Source: Planctomycetota bacterium
GTDB taxonomy: Bacteria; Planctomycetota; Planctomycetia; Pirellulales; Lacipirellulaceae
Direction of reading: 5' to 3'
NCBI GenBank assembly: GCA_022615465.1
Contig: JAKEGR010000298.1
Location: 1 to 9,695, forward strand
DNA length: 9,695 bases
In this document: in pieces, positions 6,849 through 9,695 of the stretch
How positions within the stretch are numbered: the first letter of the stretch is position 1
Layout of the letters: every line of letters starts with the position of its first letter
Translations under genes and position numbers: made by a program
Notes under the pieces: model-generated
The model's database searches: none
The model's input: only the letters and a program-made list of their open reading frames with translations
What the model was told of the DNA's origin: nothing

Positions 6849-8429
6849 CTATCGTCGAAGGGATCCTTCTCCCACTCCCAACTCGTCAGGGCTGAATCCC
6901 ATCGGAGTGTTTCCCAGATCACTCCATGATACCACGGCGGGTGGGTCACTTGTAGCATCAAGCGTTATCTGGCGACGGGCAACCGGGCCGTGTTCGTCGA
7001 AGTAACCCACTACCTGGAAAGAACATACGTCGCCCGACGCAGTCAAATTGGGGGCCAATACGCGGAGCTTTGGCAGGTCGACGATCCCCTCGGTCAGCAG
7101 CCAACCTAGATGCGGCGGTTGCTCGCCGCTGGAGTTGCCGCGCCGCGAGACAATCGCCTCCGCCACGCTCTCGTCAAGGTCCGGAACGGCCCGGAGAACC
7201 GGGGCCGGCGCCTCGTTGGCGTTTACCCGGCCCGAGATACTGGCAGTGTCACGGGTCGTTGTCCATGCGTCGAGCACTACGAGCCATTCGTCGAGCGATT
7301 CGGGGGTGTTCTTGATCGGGCTTGGAAGTGTCGCTGCCGATTCACCGGCACCAGCCGGACTAGCGACTGTCGCATCCACAAGGTCGAAGACCGAACGAAT
7401 CTCCCCGGGAGACGTTTTCTCGGCCGCCGCACGATTCCCAGCCGAAGCGTCCAAGGACTCCGACGGTCGGGCAGGCTCAGTTTCCATGGGACCGTACTTC
7501 CGGTAGGCCTCGACGAACTTGGCGAATTCGTTGGCATTCACGAGTGGCAGGCGAAGCGTGATCATTTCGATGCTGGCCGTATTGAGGTTGAGTTTCGGTT
7601 CGCCGTCAGGGGCCAGATTACTCTCCGCCGACACGAGCGTCAGCAATTCTTGCCAGGGCACTGAGCGAACGGACCCAATCGCCCCGGAGCCACCCGGAAG
7701 TCGTTCAGACTGCTCGTAGGGATCGAGACGACCATTGTAGTTTCGGTCGGCACCAAGCAATTCATGACGGCTTACACCGGCAACGAGCAACAACTCCTCC
7801 AGGCGACGCGGTAGCGCATTGCACGGTTCGTAGGGTGTGTCGAGCGCCATATAATCCGACACCTCGCCTCCATATTCTCGAGGCTCAACATCTGGATCGA
7901 TCCAATCGAGAATGTGGTCGGCCGTTTCTTCACTCATTCCTGGCAAGGCCATCAGCGCGCGTCGCCCATTACCGGGCACCGCGGTTTCCCAGGCGAGCAC
8001 TGTCGACAAATTCAATTTCGAGGACTCGTCGGTCAGGCCATAGCGGATCCCCGCGGGCATGCCGTCCACGACTTTTGTTGATAACACACTGAAGCGACAG
8101 GGATTGGACGCCTCCTCATCCACGTTGACGATCACGCCGCGAAACTGGTCGGGATTATCAAAGACGCCGCCGAACTCGGCTCTCTGTTCGGGCGGCATGG
8201 CCAAGACCGCCCTGATCAGTTCGACGCCCGATTCGATATTGGCAACCGCTTGCACCTGCCGGCCGTGAATGGTCACGGCCATATGTTCGGTGAACATCAA
8301 CTCCGTGAAGGCATAACCTGTCAGACTGAGCATGGCGACTACAATCAACACCAGAACGAGGAGCGTTCCACATCGTCTCCCGCGGGGTCGTCGGCCGGAC
8401 AAGTTGCCCAATTCGCTAACAGGCATCAT
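6849..8429 (-). CDS. gspK: GspK-like minor pseudopilin (T2SSK family)
   Basis: 526-residue predicted pseudopilus-tip protein. A basic leader ends in RRCG (Gly21), the likely prepilin peptidase site, followed by a hydrophobic helix (22 to about 43). Glu at +5 is absent, as is usual for GspK. A helix-hairpin-helix region with ALPGMSEETADHILDWIDPDVEPR (161-184) is a clear T2SSK hallmark. Further HhH-like segments begin at LNLNTAS (280) and RVNANEAPAPVLRAVPDLDE (401-420). DRNYNGRLDPYE (228-239) fits a 12-residue EF-hand-type calcium loop. The C-terminus (about 440-515) is a beta-rich domain with FQVVGYFDEHG. Canonical GspK is about 300-330 residues, so this one is long. Its ATG overlaps the gspJ stop as ATGA, and a second ATG follows directly; GAAGGTGA just upstream serves either. 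Six residues beyond the pilM-side TTG are unlikely to matter, since the stop is at 6849-6851. Confidence 0.9.
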   Translation of the reverse strand: MMPVSELGNLSGRRPRGRRCGTLLVLVLIVVAMLSLTGYAFTELMFTEHMAVTIHGRQVQAVANIESGVELIRAVLAMPPEQRAEFGGVFDNPDQFRGVIVNVDEEASNPCRFSVLSTKVVDGMPAGIRYGLTDESSKLNLSTVLAWETAVPGNGRRALMALPGMSEETADHILDWIDPDVEPREYGGEVSDYMALDTPYEPCNALPRRLEELLLVAGVSRHELLGADRNYNGRLDPYEQSERLPGGSGAIGSVRSVPWQELLTLVSAESNLAPDGEPKLNLNTASIEMITLRLPLVNANEFAKFVEAYRKYGPMETEPARPSESLDASAGNRAAAEKTSPGEIRSVFDLVDATVASPAGAGESAATLPSPIKNTPESLDEWLVVLDAWTTTRDTASISGRVNANEAPAPVLRAVPDLDESVAEAIVSRRGNSSGEQPPHLGWLLTEGIVDLPKLRVLAPNLTASGDVCSFQVVGYFDEHGPVARRQITLDATSDPPAVVSWSDLGNTPMGFSPDELGVGEGSLRR

Positions 8430-9695
8430 TCGTCACCTTCCCCAGTTCCTCCCTCAGAACTCGATTTCTCCGTGGTAGTCGCACCCGACTCGAACAGGCC
8501 GTCGCGGCAAGATCCGCAACCTTGGGCTACCGGTAGCGCAACGACGTGTCGAACCACGAGCCACGGGCCAAACTGGGACGATTCGCTGTCTTCGAACCGA
8601 TTGAGTTCACGCTCAACGGCGGCCTTGTCAGTAGGCAGAATGGCCGCAAGGATCTCGACTGCCCGTGGGAACCCATTCCGAGCGCGACTGTCCCATTGTG
8701 AGTGCCAACGACTTCCATCGTGGTATCGGAATCGGAGGCGCACGGCTTCCGGTATCAGCAGCGAGCGGTATTCGATCGCCTTGGTTTGAAAACCGTCGTC
8801 GAGCAGTCCAGTTGGCTCACCGGAAGGACGCGGCGCGCCACCGGGTCTCGCGTTTGCCCCCCGTTCATTCAAATCGATCACACTGGAGGGCGGCTGAAAC
8901 TCCCGCTCGATCTCGCCGGACTCCAGATCGAACGTTTCGGATCGTTTCGTCCTGGCGGTTCGACTGACGGGCCAGGCCGATTCGCGGCGTTCGACACCCC
9001 GTGTCGATTCAATCACTTCGCGGTCGATCACTCCAAGCTGCGCGGCAGCGGTTGCCATCTCGGGTTCGGCAATTGTTTTCCATTCTTCGAGACCACCGGC
9101 GGTCGGCGGCTCTCCGGTATCTTGCGATTGGTTGCTGTCGTCTCGACCAGACGGTTTCATGGAATTTCGTCTGACATCGCGCGATGGAACAGAATCTTCA
9201 GGAGAAGAACTCATCTCCGGAAATGACAACCGGCTATTTCCATCCGAATTCTCGTGATAGGTCAGGGCGTATTCGACAATTTTTAGTTCTTTCGGCGGGT
9301 GAAAGCTGGATTCGTTGGACACGAGGGCGTCGCTCCGCGAATTGTTCGGCATGTCGCGATCGTGGTAAACGACAACCCACAGAGTGTCCTCGGTTCCGAT
9401 GAGCGACGGCTGCGTGTACGCGCCGTGTTTTTTAGGTTCTTGCGAGTCACTCCCGCTCTCCTCCAAGGCAGAATCGCCCGCTTGATCTTCAGAACCCCGT
9501 GCGGGAAGGGATGGATCGTTGCCATCCGTCGTCTGAGAAGCAGCCGGTCCCGCCGGAACGGCTGCCGGCGGCGTTTTTTCCGGTACATCGGGCTGGGCGG
9601 GCAGTGGCTGACTCAAGGGCTTGGTTTCATTCCCCGCAGGAAGCCCGGAGTCGTGCCCAACGGCCGTGGAGGGGGTGACCGCTGGCGTCCTGCTC
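8426..9695 (-). CDS. gspJ: GspJ-like minor pseudopilin, 5' end beyond window
   Basis: About 422 residues are visible. The frame is open to the right edge, and the TTG at 9616 has 26 more sense codons upstream, so it is not the start; the prepilin leader and N-terminal helix lie outside. Numbering from the edge, residues 1 to about 95 are Pro/Ala/Ser/Glu-rich. Then SLIGTEDTLWVVVYHDRDM (97-115) and ELKIVEYALTYH (136-147) look like GspJ strands. A second polar insertion (about 147-206) follows. The GspJ signature is LRFRYHDGSRWHSQWDS (320-336) followed by FPRAVEI (342-348). Near the C-terminus is CGSC (393-396) before an acidic Ser/Gly tail. Canonical GspJ is about 200 residues, so this protein is at least twice that, mostly through low-complexity insertions. 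It precedes gspK with a 4-base overlap, as J precedes K in canonical T2SS operons. Confidence 0.83.
   Translation of the reverse strand, partial: SRTPAVTPSTAVGHDSGLPAGNETKPLSQPLPAQPDVPEKTPPAAVPAGPAASQTTDGNDPSLPARGSEDQAGDSALEESGSDSQEPKKHGAYTQPSLIGTEDTLWVVVYHDRDMPNNSRSDALVSNESSFHPPKELKIVEYALTYHENSDGNSRLSFPEMSSSPEDSVPSRDVRRNSMKPSGRDDSNQSQDTGEPPTAGGLEEWKTIAEPEMATAAAQLGVIDREVIESTRGVERRESAWPVSRTARTKRSETFDLESGEIEREFQPPSSVIDLNERGANARPGGAPRPSGEPTGLLDDGFQTKAIEYRSLLIPEAVRLRFRYHDGSRWHSQWDSRARNGFPRAVEILAAILPTDKAAVERELNRFEDSESSQFGPWLVVRHVVALPVAQGCGSCRDGLFESGATTTEKSSSEGGTGEGDE
8433..8443 (-). promoter_or_regulatory. Ribosome-binding site for gspK
   Basis: On the minus strand GGGGAAGGTGA ends 3 nt before the first ATG (8429) and 6 nt before the second (8426). 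It lies inside the last codons of gspJ and is the clearest Shine-Dalgarno sequence in the window. It supports the start at 8429 or 8426 and suggests gspK is initiated on its own as well as by coupling. Confidence 0.6.

Noticed and set aside
8702..9226. 174-codon open frame on the + strand opposite gspJ
   Set aside because: It is antisense to the GspJ signature region and has no recognisable pattern; the low-complexity minus-strand gene simply leaves this frame open.
9614..9616. TTG as the start of the GspJ-like gene
   Set aside because: The frame stays open to the right edge, and a GspJ protein needs a prepilin leader that is not found after this codon.

Overview
The window is a densely coding piece of a bacterial chromosome (GC about 58-60 % by eye). 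It holds part of a type II secretion / type IV pilus-like (T2SS/T4P) machine. Domain style suggests a Planctomycetota bacterium, probably close to the Pirellulales. Pointers are a very long secretin with extra N-modules, a PilM-PilN fusion next to GspJ/GspK-like minor pseudopilins, a DPNxNGxLDxxE-type loop in GspK, and Pro/Ala-rich tails. The lineage is inferred from recalled family style; there is no rRNA or marker gene here.

Layout. On the + strand, 1-2496 is the 3' part of a secretin gene (gspD-like) whose start lies left of the window. It is followed, with a one-base TAATG overlap, by a predicted lipoprotein gene (2496-3743). On the - strand, reading right to left, an operon enters from beyond the right edge: a GspJ-like minor pseudopilin (5' end missing), a GspK-like minor pseudopilin (4-base ATGA overlap), a PilM-PilN fusion (equivalent to GspL), a PilO/GspM-like protein with an extra C-terminal GspC/PilP-like domain, and a secreted BON-like protein. 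The two transcription units converge, and their last genes overlap tail to tail by 236 bp (3508-3743).

How the parts fit. GspJ and GspK would form the tip of the pseudopilus. PilMN and the PilO-like protein would form the inner-membrane platform, with PilM facing the cytoplasmic ATPase. The extra domain on the PilO-like protein could supply the periplasmic link to the secretin normally made by GspC or PilP. The secretin is the outer-membrane channel. The lipoprotein coupled to it is a candidate secretin partner. The ATPase, the platform protein, the major pseudopilin, GspH/I and the prepilin peptidase are not in this window.

I found no RNA gene, mobile element, CRISPR array, origin or convincing promoter. 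No stretch over 300 bases lacks a gene. The longest gaps are 6763-6848 (86 bp) and 4186-4254 (69 bp), and each holds a small stem-loop. The system is a recognisable one; what merits a second look is its architecture: the expanded secretin N-array, the PilO-GspC-like fusion, the antisense-overprinted lipoprotein tail and the long insertions in GspJ.
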